Counted from the first letter of the stretch, positions 24,317 through 32,605 are shown. The stretch: DNA of 37,355 nt from 1-14-2-50-31-20 sp965370315 (GCA_965370315.1 CBDUTO010000031.1:1-37355); one strand, 5' to 3'. Program-made: numbers and translations. The notes: a model not told the origin generated them from the sequence alone.

Positions 24317-24928
24317 TTAATTTCCAATAGAGTCAATAGTTTTACGAAGATTATTTTGATTGTTTTTAAACTGGCTTGCTGTCATTCCGGTAACATTTTT
24401 GAATTGACGTGATAGATGTTGAACCGAGCTGTAGCCTAGCTTGTAGGATATTTCGCTCAAAGTTAGTTCGTTGTATTTAATAAATTCTTTAGTTTTTTCA
24501 ATTTTTTGAAGAATAATATAGTGCTCAATTGTTATCCCCTCGGTCTTAGAAAAAAGGGAGCTAAGATAATGATAATCTTTGCTAGTGCTATCACTTAAAA
24601 ATTTTGAGAAGTTTATTTTTTCTAAATCTATCTTTTCATATTGTTGAATAGCTGAGATAATTTCCTTTTTTATCAGTTCTATAGTTTTGGCTTTGGAATC
24701 TTCAATTAACTCAAAGCCATTCTCTTTAAGTATTTCGGATATTTTTTGCAATGGCAATTCAGTCTTGTTTTTTATGGTTACAACTTCACCTAATGCTATG
24801 GAAAGTGTTTTTACATTTAGTTTTTCTAATTCCTCGCTTACAACTTTAATGCAACGAGGACAAACCATGTTTTTTATGTAAAGTATATTAGAAATAGATT
24901 TTACCAAAATTATTAATACAAAATACAA
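24317..24928 (-). CDS. AraC-type regulator with N-terminal HMA-like domain
   Basis: Up to 203 residues. Residues about 15-75 form an HMA-like fold with the metal motif KNMVCPRCIKVV (Cys23, Cys26) and the closing ILKENGFELIED. The C-terminal half is an AraC/XylS DNA-binding domain with two helix-turn-helix units (about 115-150 and 155-190; LTLSEISYKLGYSSVQHLSR, then QFKNVTGMTASQFK). The arrangement suggests a regulator that binds Cu(I) or a similar ion through the CxxC and switches the adjacent copper genes. The start is unclear: the frame has no ATG before the CxxC methionine, so a TTG at 24928 or 24907 is needed to keep the first strand of the HMA fold. It lies 135 bases upstream of copZ in the same direction. 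Confidence 0.85.
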   Translation of the reverse strand: MYFVLIILVKSISNILYIKNMVCPRCIKVVSEELEKLNVKTLSIALGEVVTIKNKTELPLQKISEILKENGFELIEDSKAKTIELIKKEIISAIQQYEKIDLEKINFSKFLSDSTSKDYHYLSSLFSKTEGITIEHYIILQKIEKTKEFIKYNELTLSEISYKLGYSSVQHLSRQFKNVTGMTASQFKNNQNNLRKTIDSIGN

Positions 24929-24964
24929 ATTACTTTAGATAAAAAGATATTGATAAAAACATCT

Positions 24965-25048
24965 GTCTTTGCGATCCCGTTTTAGGGAGAAGCAATCTTC
25001 AAAAGATTACCACGTCGTCCAGAAAAACATTTGACTCCTCGTAATGAC
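24965..25048. repeat. Degenerate palindromic intergenic repeat
   Basis: The outer ends (gtctttgcga and tcgtaatgac) are inverted with 8 of 10 matches, and an inner pair (gcaatct and agattac) is also partly inverted. The sequence resembles the widespread GTCATTGCGAG...GCAATCT type of dispersed intergenic palindrome. It lies in the gap between the glutamine synthetase stop and the regulator gene. It is probably a decayed mobile repeat; no coding sequence was seen in the gap. Confidence 0.5.
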
Positions 25049-25095
25049 AAATTATGCAAGTTTTTGTCATTATGAAATGAGCGCTCTTTGCGATT

Positions 25096-25129
25096 GAGAT
25101 ATCTTTAACGATTAAAGTTGTGATATCTC
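25096..25129. other. Dyad symmetry in the glnA-regulator gap
   Basis: Perfect 8-base arms (gagatatc and gatatctc) surround an 18-base centre that itself contains tttaa-cga-ttaaa. It is 42 bases downstream of the glutamine synthetase stop. No T-run follows on the minus strand, so a terminator role is weak; it could be an operator or part of the neighbouring repeat. Confidence 0.3.
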
Positions 25130-25170
25130 TTATCCAACAAAATCATAGAAATTTACGATATGAAATATCT

Positions 25171-26679
25171 CTATGCATAATGAATAAACTTATTAACTAA
25201 TTTCATAATCTCATCGTTTTTCTGATAGAGTCTCTCTCTCAAGTCTTTGTCATCATACGATTTTAATTGTTTTACAAAACGCTCTAAGGTTCCAATAGGA
25301 AAAGTATTGTTTTTATTAAAAAATGCAATCTCCTTCTCAAGTTCTTCCGCTGACTCAAAGCATGAAGTAGGTAGCTGTTGTAGGCTATTTATTAGTTCTT
25401 CATTCTCAAAAAGATTTACTTCAATTTTAAGTTTTTCAGCAAATTCCAATCCATCTTCCATTTCAATTCCATGTTGCATAGCCATAACCATTCCTGCAAG
25501 AAGATGATAAAGATCAGCTGAGCCATCGGGCACTCGGAACTCAGCGGTTTGCTTTCCTGGTATGTAAGGAACTTTAGCTATTTCCATTGGATTAGCATCT
25601 TTTATCATTTCTGTTTTTAGTGTCCATCCAAGTGGAATTCTTACTAACGCTGATCGGTTTGTTTCCCCCCAACAAATGTTTGTAGGTGCTTCTTGATGAG
25701 GAACCAGACGAAAATATGATGTTGGGATTGAATTCCCAAAAGCAGTTAAGGCTTTTGCTTTATCTAAAATTCCAGCAATAGTTTTTAATGCAATTGGACT
25801 TAATTTGTCATTCTCAATCATAAGATTATTATCGTGTTCATCAACAACCATATAATGAATGTGCAGCCCGCTACCAGCCTTGCCTACTGTGATTTTTGGA
25901 GCAAAGCTAATATCAACGCCATACTTATAAGCCAGATTTCGCAAGATCCATTTTCCCAGAACTAATTGATCAGCTGTTTCATCAACGTCCACTGGATTAA
26001 ATTCTATTTCGTGCTGCTCAAAGTATTTATCTTCAGTCGTAAAACTGCCAACTTCTGAATGTGCATATTTAATTTTCCCACCACATTGAGCTAGTGTTCT
26101 AATTGCCTCAGTCCGTATAAATTCAAACTTCGCAAAAGGAGTTGCTTCATGATATCCTTTTTGGTCATCGGCTGGATAATCCTTATTAATCTCTTCATCA
26201 GCAATAATATAATACTCTAATTCTCCTAGGGCTTTAATTTTATATCCAGTAGCTTTAGTGAAATTACGACTAGCATTTCGCAAAATATTTTCTGGGGCGC
26301 TAGGTAATGGATGTCCATCTTTAGTATAGAAAGAACAAAAAAGATTAATAGCTGGGGTTTCAGAGAAAGGATTTACAAAAGCAGTTTTGAATCGAGGAAT
26401 TACATATAAGTCGCTTGTGCAGGCATCTATATATGAGAATAGACTTGAGCCGTCAACACGCTCTCCTGTTGATAATATTGATTCTAAATAAGCAAGAGAT
26501 GTAATTACAAAATTTAGTGTTTTTAATTTTCCATCTTCATTTACATAGTGAAAATTAACTTGCTCAATTTCATTCTCTTCAATATATCTGATTATGTCGT
26601 GCCGTGTAAATTCAATTGCTGGTTTGCGTAAATATTTTACTAGTGAATTTTGATTTAATGCTACTTCAGAATCTCTCAA
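25171..26679 (-). CDS. Glutamine synthetase family protein
   Basis: 502 residues. An N-terminal beta-grasp-like part (about 15-110, with GERVDGSSLFSYIDACTSDL and VIPRFKTAFVNPF) precedes a glutamine synthetase catalytic domain (from about 130). Visible signature parts include GYKIKALGELEYYI, GKAGSGLHIHYMV and RLVPHQEAPTNICWGETNRS, with RIPLGW following, which carry metal and ATP ligands. It should make glutamine from glutamate, ammonia and ATP in the cytoplasm, or a related gamma-glutamyl ligation; I cannot separate these by eye. The start is TTG, supported by an AGGAG site six bases upstream. It is transcribed away from the 2-hydroxyacid dehydrogenase gene, and the two share a 140-base divergent promoter region. 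Confidence 0.85.
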   Translation of the reverse strand: MRDSEVALNQNSLVKYLRKPAIEFTRHDIIRYIEENEIEQVNFHYVNEDGKLKTLNFVITSLAYLESILSTGERVDGSSLFSYIDACTSDLYVIPRFKTAFVNPFSETPAINLFCSFYTKDGHPLPSAPENILRNASRNFTKATGYKIKALGELEYYIIADEEINKDYPADDQKGYHEATPFAKFEFIRTEAIRTLAQCGGKIKYAHSEVGSFTTEDKYFEQHEIEFNPVDVDETADQLVLGKWILRNLAYKYGVDISFAPKITVGKAGSGLHIHYMVVDEHDNNLMIENDKLSPIALKTIAGILDKAKALTAFGNSIPTSYFRLVPHQEAPTNICWGETNRSALVRIPLGWTLKTEMIKDANPMEIAKVPYIPGKQTAEFRVPDGSADLYHLLAGMVMAMQHGIEMEDGLEFAEKLKIEVNLFENEELINSLQQLPTSCFESAEELEKEIAFFNKNNTFPIGTLERFVKQLKSYDDKDLRERLYQKNDEIMKLVNKFIHYA

Positions 26680-26819
26680 TTTTTACTCCTTTCTCTATTA
26701 TTGATAAATATAAAAATATAGTGTGCCGATATTTTTAATTCCAAAATTAGGTAAGATTTTTGAATATTAAGAATAAAAGTTAAGATTATTTATATTTTGC
26801 ATTAATAATTTGGAAAAAA

Positions 26820-27788
26820 ATGAACATCGTTGTTTTAGATGGGCAAACTCTCAATCCTGGTGATTTGTCTTGGAATGAATTGGAAGTATTTGGAAAAATT
26901 AAAGTTTATGATAGAACTGAAGCTGATTTGGTTGTTAATAGATGCAAAGAAGCTGAAATTATTATTACAAATAAAACAGTAATATCATCAGATATAATTT
27001 CACAATTACCAAAACTAAAATATATTGGAGTTCTTGCTACAGGATACAATGTGGTTGATACTAAAGCAGCTACAGAAAATGGTATTGTTGTTACAAATGT
27101 ACCAGCCTACAGCACAAACTCGGTTGCACAATTAACATTTTCGCTTTTACTTGAACTTACAATGAATGTTGGAATTCATAATTTATCGGTGCAAAATGGA
27201 GATTGGGAAAATTCAAAGGATTTCAGTTTTACAAAATCTACATTAATTGAACTAAATGGTTTAACCATGGGCATTATAGGGTTTGGAAAAATTGGGAAAG
27301 CCGTTGCAAAAATTGCAAATGCTTTTGGAATGAAAGTTCTAATAAATAACAGAAGTGCGTTAACAAAATCACCGAATTATACAACTCAAGTTGAAGTTAC
27401 AAAAATATTTGAGGAGAGCGATGTTGTTTCACTCCATACTCCACTAACTGATGAGAATAATCAATTTGTAAATAGTGAACTGATAAACTTAATGAAGCCT
27501 ACTTCTTACTTTATAAATACTGGACGTGGGGGATTGATAAATGAATCTGATTTGTCAAAAGCCCTCAATTCAAACAAAATAGCTGGTGCTGGATTGGATG
27601 TTTTATCAACAGAACCGCCTCAAAAAAGCAATCAATTGCTTTCAGCAAAAAACTGTATAATTACTCCTCATATTGCTTGGGCAACACTTGCAGCTCGTAA
27701 AAGGTTAATGAAGGGTGCTGTGGATAATGTGAAAGCCTTTCTAGAGGGAAAATCTCTTAATGTAGTTGGTTCTAAGTTGTTGCAATAA
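26820..27788 (+). CDS. D-2-hydroxyacid dehydrogenase (hydroxypyruvate/glycerate type)
   Basis: 322 residues, typical length for the family. Substrate-binding parts flank a Rossmann domain with GFGKIG at 154-159. The catalytic triad is present: Arg236 in NTGRGGLINE, Glu265 in STEPP and His284 in TPHIAWAT. The close match to the glycerate dehydrogenase/hydroxypyruvate reductase branch (VLDGQTLNPGDLSW at the start, YSTNSVAQLTF in the middle) suggests NAD(P)H-dependent reduction of hydroxypyruvate or glyoxylate in the cytoplasm, but the exact substrate cannot be fixed by eye. It appears to be a single gene; a 368-base gap without a gene follows. Confidence 0.88.
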   Translation: MNIVVLDGQTLNPGDLSWNELEVFGKIKVYDRTEADLVVNRCKEAEIIITNKTVISSDIISQLPKLKYIGVLATGYNVVDTKAATENGIVVTNVPAYSTNSVAQLTFSLLLELTMNVGIHNLSVQNGDWENSKDFSFTKSTLIELNGLTMGIIGFGKIGKAVAKIANAFGMKVLINNRSALTKSPNYTTQVEVTKIFEESDVVSLHTPLTDENNQFVNSELINLMKPTSYFINTGRGGLINESDLSKALNSNKIAGAGLDVLSTEPPQKSNQLLSAKNCIITPHIAWATLAARKRLMKGAVDNVKAFLEGKSLNVVGSKLLQ

Positions 27789-28156
27789 CTTGCTCTAACT
27801 ATGCGGATTTGCTCGCAAAGATTACAGTCCATGGTAACAGTATGCTCATCGAATCAGAAAAAAAGTGTCTTTCCCTAGATCAAAAAACTCAGTATAAATT
27901 TTAATTAACAGATTATAAATTATTCCAAGTTGAAATTATGGATAACTGTTTACCTCGTATTGAAGCTATTTAAGGAGTTTGCATGGAAATGAAATTGAAA
28001 ATAATTGATAAATAATTTTTGCTGTAAATATAAATGCATGCTACATAAATATACATGCAGTTTCTCTAAAAATAAATAAATTATATTTTGCATAACTTGA
28101 GTAATTTTCATATTTTTATCTGTGAAAAAAATCACAATGCTAAAATAGTGAGTGTA
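27789..28156 (+). promoter_or_regulatory. Intergenic region upstream of rex
   Basis: No convincing gene lies in this 368-base gap. It is AT-rich and contains the Rex-type operator at 28121-28136 near its right end. A weak promoter-like pair, ttgcat and tattttt with 17 bases between, lies at 28088-28116, just upstream of the operator, which would place the operator near the transcription start. The promoter call is tentative. Confidence 0.4.
28121..28136 (+). promoter_or_regulatory. Rex operator upstream of rex
   Basis: TGTGAAAAAAATCACA is a perfect inverted repeat TGTGA-N6-TCACA, the core of the known Rex consensus TTGTGA-N6-TCACAA. It lies 20 bases before the rex start codon, so rex is probably autorepressed when NADH is low. 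The identical 16 bases recur at 28787-28802. Confidence 0.85.
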
Positions 28157-28768
28157 ATGGATTTATCTGATAAAACAATAGAGCGTTTACTTTTATATCA
28201 AGTTATTTTGATGGAATTAAAAGCCCTTAATAGAACAAATATTCACTCGTACGAGTTGGCTGAACTTGCTAATAACTCTTCAGCGCAAGTACGCAGAGAT
28301 ATTATGGGAACAGGATATACTGGGGCACCTGCCATAGGATATGGAATTGCTGAGCTAGTAGCTAAAATTAAAGAAAAATTAAATTTAGATTCTCATATTA
28401 GAGTAGCTCTCGTTGGAATAGGAAATTTAGGAAGTGCAATTTTGTCTTTTTTCAAGGATCATGAAACCCGTTTTGAGGTTGTTGCGGCTTTTGATGTTGA
28501 ACCACAAAAAATTAATACTACAATTTTAGGTTCCAAAACTTATTCTGTAACGCGAATTACTGAGATTATAGAAATGGAAAAAATTATATTAGGGGTTATA
28601 GCTACTCCAGATAGAAATGCTCAGGAAGGCGCAAATATGTTAGTAGACGCTGGAATAAAAGGAATATTAAATTTCACATCAGTTCCCTTAAAAGTACCTA
28701 ATGAGATAAAACTGAGTCGTATTGATATAACATTACAATTTGAAAAATTAGCTTATTATAGTCAATAG
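28157..28768 (+). CDS. rex: Redox-sensing transcriptional repressor Rex
   Basis: 203 residues from the ATG at 28157. The frame is open further upstream to a TTG, but that would run through the operator, so the short form is preferred. An N-terminal winged helix (about 1-75) has HSYELAELANNSSAQVRRDI and GYGIAELVAKIKEKL. A Rossmann domain follows with the NAD(H)-binding VALVGIGNLGSAIL, then the FEVVAAFDVEPQKI and IATPDRNAQEGANMLVDAGI segments, and a C-terminal swapped helix. Rex binds DNA when NAD+ is abundant and releases it when NADH rises, so it derepresses fermentative or anaerobic functions. Rex-type operators lie in front of its own gene and of the carboxyltransferase operon that follows, which supports the assignment. 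Confidence 0.95.
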   Translation: MDLSDKTIERLLLYQVILMELKALNRTNIHSYELAELANNSSAQVRRDIMGTGYTGAPAIGYGIAELVAKIKEKLNLDSHIRVALVGIGNLGSAILSFFKDHETRFEVVAAFDVEPQKINTTILGSKTYSVTRITEIIEMEKIILGVIATPDRNAQEGANMLVDAGIKGILNFTSVPLKVPNEIKLSRIDITLQFEKLAYYSQ

Positions 28769-28786
28769 ACTTTTTTTAGAAACCAA

Positions 28787-28802
28787 TGTGAAAAAAATCA
28801 CA
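28787..28802 (+). promoter_or_regulatory. Rex operator upstream of carboxyltransferase operon
   Basis: TGTGAAAAAAATCACA again, flanked by A and T (ATGTGA...TCACAT), in the 129-base gap between rex and the acyl-CoA carboxyltransferase gene. It is identical over 16 bases, in the same orientation, to the copy before rex. It predicts NADH-responsive control of the downstream three-gene operon. Confidence 0.85.
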
Positions 28803-28897
28803 TAGAAGTTAATCTTACTCTAATAGTAAAATAAATTCAAATTAAATAATACAATAAAATTAATTAACAAAATTTTTAACTAATAAAAGAATATTAA

Positions 28898-30454
28898 ATG
28901 AAAACTTCTGAGAAACTAGAATATTTAGAAAAAAAGAGAGAGAAAGTTGCCGAAATGGGAGGAAAAACCCGAGTAGAAAAGCAACAGGCAAAAGGAAAGT
29001 TAACAGCACGTGAAAGACTTGATTATTTATTTGATGAAGAGTCCTTTCAAGAATTAGATGCTTTTGTATCTCATAGGTCAACAAATTTTGGAATGGAGAA
29101 TGTCCAAATTGAATCTGATGGTGTTATTACTGGGCATGGCTTAGTTAATGGAAAACCAATATTTGCATTTTCTCAAGATTTTACTTCTAGAGGTGGATCT
29201 TTAGGAGAAATGCACGCTACAAAAATTTGTAAAATAATGGATTTGGCACTCAAAGCTGGTGTGCCTATTGTTGGTCTAAATGATTCTGGTGGTGCCAGAG
29301 TTGAAGAAGGTGTTGATGCATTAAAAGGCTATGGTGATATATTCTTTAGGAATTCTCGGGCTTCTGGGGTCATTCCTCAAATCTCTGCAATAATGGGACC
29401 TTGTGCTGGTGGTGCTGTTTACTCTCCAGCAATGACAGATTTTGTATTTATGGTTAAAAAAACAAGCCATATGTTTATAACTAGCCCTTATGTAATAAAA
29501 ACTGTAACTGGCGAAGAGACCTCATTTGAAGAACTTGGTGGTGCTATGGTTCACAATACAAAGAGTGGAAACGCACATTTTGCTTGTGAAGATGATAGTG
29601 ATGCACTTGATCAGATTAAAGAATTGTTAGACTATTTACCTAATAACAATATGGAAGAACCTCCTCAAATGCAGACAGGTGATGATCCAGAACGTAGTTG
29701 TACAGTTTTGGATACTTTAATTCCAGACGATCCTAAACTTCCGTACGATATGAAAACTATAATTGAAGAAGTTGTTGATGATGGAGAATTTTTTGAAGTG
29801 CATGAACACTTTGCAACAAATGCAATAGTTGGATTTGCACGATTGAATAACTATTCTGTTGGAATTATTGCAAATCAGCCTATGATATCTGCAGGTTGCC
29901 TTGATATTGATGCTTCTGATAAAATTAGTAGATTTATTAGAACATGTGATGCGTTTAATATTCCTCTTATTACTTTTGTGGATGTACCTGGATATTTGCC
30001 TGGAGTCAATCAAGAGTGGAATGGAATTATCAGACATGGGGCAAAACTTTTATGGAGTTATTCTGAAGCAATAGTTCCAAAGTTTACGGTTATAGTTAGA
30101 AAAGATTATGGTGGTGCTTATTTGGCTATGAGTGCTAATCAATTAGGTACAGATATGACTTTTGCATGGCCAACAGCTGAAATTGCAGTTATGGGAGCAA
30201 AAGGTGCAGTGGAAGTACTTTCTAGTTATCGTAAAGAGATTAGTGAAGCAGAAGATAAAGTTGCAAAAACAAATGAAAAAATTAAAGAGTATGAAGATGC
30301 GTTTAGTGTACCATATTTAGCAGCTGAACGAGGATATATTGATGATGTAATATTACCAAGAGAAACTCGACAACGTTTGATACAAGCATTAAATATAATG
30401 ATTACTAAAACAGAAATGTTACCAGCAAAAAAACATGGTAATATTCCACAATAA
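28898..30454 (+). CDS. Acyl-CoA carboxyltransferase subunit (methylmalonyl/propionyl-CoA type)
   Basis: 518 residues, full length for the biotin-dependent carboxyltransferase (12S, MmdA, PccB) family. Two crotonase-like halves are visible. The first has VEKQQAKGKLTARERLDYLF, FSQDFTSRGGSLGEMHA, GLNDSGGARVEEGVDALKGY and IMGPCAGGAVYSPAMTDFVF. The second has ISAGCLDIDASDKISRFIRT, VDVPGYLPGVNQEWNGIIRH and GGAYLAMSANQLGTDMTFAW. It moves a carboxyl group between biotin and propionyl-CoA/methylmalonyl-CoA in the cytoplasm. It lies downstream of a Rex operator and is followed at 10 bases by a small OadG-like gene and then by a pyruvate-side carboxyltransferase fused to a biotin carrier. The direction (carboxylase, decarboxylase or transcarboxylase) cannot be read from this subunit alone. 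Confidence 0.92.
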   Translation: MKTSEKLEYLEKKREKVAEMGGKTRVEKQQAKGKLTARERLDYLFDEESFQELDAFVSHRSTNFGMENVQIESDGVITGHGLVNGKPIFAFSQDFTSRGGSLGEMHATKICKIMDLALKAGVPIVGLNDSGGARVEEGVDALKGYGDIFFRNSRASGVIPQISAIMGPCAGGAVYSPAMTDFVFMVKKTSHMFITSPYVIKTVTGEETSFEELGGAMVHNTKSGNAHFACEDDSDALDQIKELLDYLPNNNMEEPPQMQTGDDPERSCTVLDTLIPDDPKLPYDMKTIIEEVVDDGEFFEVHEHFATNAIVGFARLNNYSVGIIANQPMISAGCLDIDASDKISRFIRTCDAFNIPLITFVDVPGYLPGVNQEWNGIIRHGAKLLWSYSEAIVPKFTVIVRKDYGGAYLAMSANQLGTDMTFAWPTAEIAVMGAKGAVEVLSSYRKEISEAEDKVAKTNEKIKEYEDAFSVPYLAAERGYIDDVILPRETRQRLIQALNIMITKTEMLPAKKHGNIPQ

Positions 30455-30464
30455 AGTAGGAATT

Positions 30465-30659
30465 ATGACTAACAGAGAGAAAAAAGCAAAAGCAGCAGCC
30501 ATAGCAGTAAGTTGTTACATTCAGTTAGAAAATGAATGTGAAAATGGAGAAGGAAAATGCCTTGGTTGGCGAAGAATGAATAAATTACTAATTATGAATA
30601 GACGGGGTTTCTTGCAATTAAAAGGTAGAGTTCCCGGAAATTTTAGACTAAGAATGTAA
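30465..30659 (+). CDS. Small OadG-tail-like protein of decarboxylase operon
   Basis: 64 residues from the ATG at 30465, preceded by TAGGAA; a longer reading overlapping the previous gene is less likely. The sequence KAKAAAIAVSCYIQLENE, then WRRMNKLLIMNRR, resembles the soluble C-terminal part of OadG/MmdD-type small subunits of sodium-pump decarboxylases, where AAIAAYL and W-x-x-x-x-R-x-x-x-M elements occur. It has no membrane helix, unlike true OadG. It may help to assemble the carboxyltransferase subunits encoded on either side. The similarity is short and judged by eye. Confidence 0.6.
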   Translation: MTNREKKAKAAAIAVSCYIQLENECENGEGKCLGWRRMNKLLIMNRRGFLQLKGRVPGNFRLRM

Positions 30660-30668
30660 ACATTTAAA

Positions 30669-32600
30669 ATGGAAAAAATTATGAAATACGATAAACATAA
30701 TGCTGTGGAAATGACAAAAATAAATTATGATGCCAATAGACCCCCAGCAGATAATCCAATTAAAATTCAGGACTTGAGCTTCCGGGATGGTCATCAATCT
30801 CTTTTTGCTACACGAGGCAGAACAGAGGATATGATACCTATGGCAGAAATGATGGATGAAGTTGGGTTTCATGCAATTGAAACTTGGGGCGGAGCTACAT
30901 TTGATACAATGCATCGTTACTTAAATGAAGATCCATGGGCAAGACTAAAAACACTTAAAAAATATATGCCTAAAACTCCTTTCTTTATGCTGCTACGTGG
31001 GCAAAATATTGTTGGGTATAGAAATTATTCCGATGATGTTGTTGAAAGTTTTGTTCAAAGAGCTTGTGATAACGGGATGGATATCTTTAGATGTTTTGAT
31101 GCACTTAATGATTACAGAAACTTTGAAACAGCTGCAAAAGTGATTAAAAGAAATGGTAAGCATTTCCAAGGGACAGTATGTTATACATTAACTGAACCTC
31201 GGTTAGGTGGTGAAGTTTATAATATTGAGTACTATTTAGGAAAAGTAAATGAATTAGTAAATTTTGGTGTTGATTCTATTTGCCTAAAAGATATGGCTGG
31301 ATTAGTTTCCCCATACGATGCCTATAATTTAGTTTCAGAAATAAAAAAGATTACTGATACTCCTATTAATTTGCATACACATTTTACTTCTGGAATGGGT
31401 GATTTGGCAATATTTAAAGCAATTGAAGCTGGTGTTGATATTGTTGATACTTGTATGTCTCCATATGCATATCGCACATCTCACTCTGCTGTAGAGCCTC
31501 TTGTTATTTCACTTTTGGGAACAAATAGAGATACAGGTTTAGATATTAAAAAGCTTTCTGAAATAAGTGCTAAGATGGAAGAAGTTATTCCAAAATATAA
31601 GCATCTTGCAAATAATCCTAAAAACTCAATAATAGATATTGATGTAATATTACATCAAACGCCAGGTGGAATGCTTTCAAATTTAATTAATCAATTAAAA
31701 CAAATGGATTCTCTAGATAAATTGGATGAAGTATTCAGAATGCTTCCAAAAGTAAGAAAAGATCTTGGAATGATTCCTCTAGTAACACCTACAAGCCAAA
31801 TAGTTGGCGTTCAAACAGTAAATAATGTTTTATTTGATTCATATGAAGGTGAGTATTCTAAAATAACAGAAGAAGTAAAAGATTTATGTTACGGATTATA
31901 CGGAAAAACAACCCTTCCAATAAATGAAGAAGTTCGTAAAAAAGCCTTGAAGGATTATCCAAGAGGGGAAGAACCTATTAGTTGTCGTCCAGGTAGTGTT
32001 TTAGAACCCGAGATGGAAAAAATTAAAGAAGATGTGAAAGATTTAGCTAAAAACATTGATGATGAGTTAATTGTTGCCTTATATCCTGTAACTGGTAAGC
32101 GTTTTCTTAAATGGAAATATGACCTTGCTCCTATTCCAAAAGATGTGATTCCAAAAACATTTGCAGATGTGAAAAGAGATGATGAGCTCGTGGCAAAAGC
32201 ACTCTCTGGTGAACTAACGGCAAATAACCAAGCTAAAACTGGTATGACCCAAATGGAAGTATTTGTTGATGGTGAAAAATTTGTTGTAGAGATACCAGAT
32301 AATCGTGTTTCAGCAAAAGCTAAAAATGGAAAGAAAAAGAAAAAGAAAAAAAGTGGATCAGAGAATGAATCTACTGGAGCAGTTACTTCAGCTATTCCTG
32401 GAATGATAGTGGAATATAAAAAGAAAATAGGTGATGAAGTTAAAGCAGGTGATCTAGTTGTAATTGTAGAAGCTATGAAAATGATGAATAATATTGGTGC
32501 GCCAATTGATGGTGTACTTAAAGATATTTCTTTAGAGTCTGGTGATCTAATTATTAAAGGTGATTTACTCTTTACAGTTGAACCGAAAAAAAACAACTAA
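30669..32600 (+). CDS. Pyruvate/oxaloacetate carboxyltransferase with biotin carrier domain
   Basis: 643 residues. An N-terminal TIM-barrel carboxyltransferase (HMGL-like, 5S/OadA/PycB family, about 25-300) has LSFRDGHQSLFATRGRTEDM, METWGGATFD-like AIETWGGATFDTMHRYLNED, FRCFDALND and the metal-site HTHFTSGMGD. The conserved PYC_OADA domain follows to about 470. A polylysine linker (about residues 555-561) joins a C-terminal biotinyl domain with VEAMKMMN, biotin-accepting Lys604. It transfers carboxyl groups between pyruvate/oxaloacetate and biotin. With the 12S-like subunit two genes upstream, the operon has the parts of a methylmalonyl-CoA:pyruvate transcarboxylase (12S, 5S, 1.3S), with the carrier fused to the 5S part. 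No biotin carboxylase or membrane beta subunit gene is in the window. The start could be Met1 or Met5. Confidence 0.9.
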   Translation: MEKIMKYDKHNAVEMTKINYDANRPPADNPIKIQDLSFRDGHQSLFATRGRTEDMIPMAEMMDEVGFHAIETWGGATFDTMHRYLNEDPWARLKTLKKYMPKTPFFMLLRGQNIVGYRNYSDDVVESFVQRACDNGMDIFRCFDALNDYRNFETAAKVIKRNGKHFQGTVCYTLTEPRLGGEVYNIEYYLGKVNELVNFGVDSICLKDMAGLVSPYDAYNLVSEIKKITDTPINLHTHFTSGMGDLAIFKAIEAGVDIVDTCMSPYAYRTSHSAVEPLVISLLGTNRDTGLDIKKLSEISAKMEEVIPKYKHLANNPKNSIIDIDVILHQTPGGMLSNLINQLKQMDSLDKLDEVFRMLPKVRKDLGMIPLVTPTSQIVGVQTVNNVLFDSYEGEYSKITEEVKDLCYGLYGKTTLPINEEVRKKALKDYPRGEEPISCRPGSVLEPEMEKIKEDVKDLAKNIDDELIVALYPVTGKRFLKWKYDLAPIPKDVIPKTFADVKRDDELVAKALSGELTANNQAKTGMTQMEVFVDGEKFVVEIPDNRVSAKAKNGKKKKKKKSGSENESTGAVTSAIPGMIVEYKKKIGDEVKAGDLVVIVEAMKMMNNIGAPIDGVLKDISLESGDLIIKGDLLFTVEPKKNN

Positions 32601-32605
32601 ATAAT

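Noticed and set aside
24965..25048. Insertion sequence or MITE in the gap beside the glutamine synthetase gene
   Set aside because: No transposase, no clear target duplication and imperfect ends; treated as a degenerate intergenic palindrome only.
27983..28015. A tiny open frame of 10 codons with a strong AAGGAG site upstream of rex
   Set aside because: Too short to support as a gene from one sequence, and nothing about its product is recognisable; it could be a leader peptide, but there is no further evidence.
28088..28156. Upstream extension of the rex reading frame to a TTG start
   Set aside because: It would place the Rex operator inside the coding region and adds residues not found in Rex proteins; the ATG at 28157 fits the family start.
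31955..32596. Long open frame on the minus strand opposite the end of the biotin-carboxyltransferase gene
   Set aside because: It is a shadow of the plus-strand gene, which has clear family motifs in this stretch; the antisense protein shows no recognisable domain.
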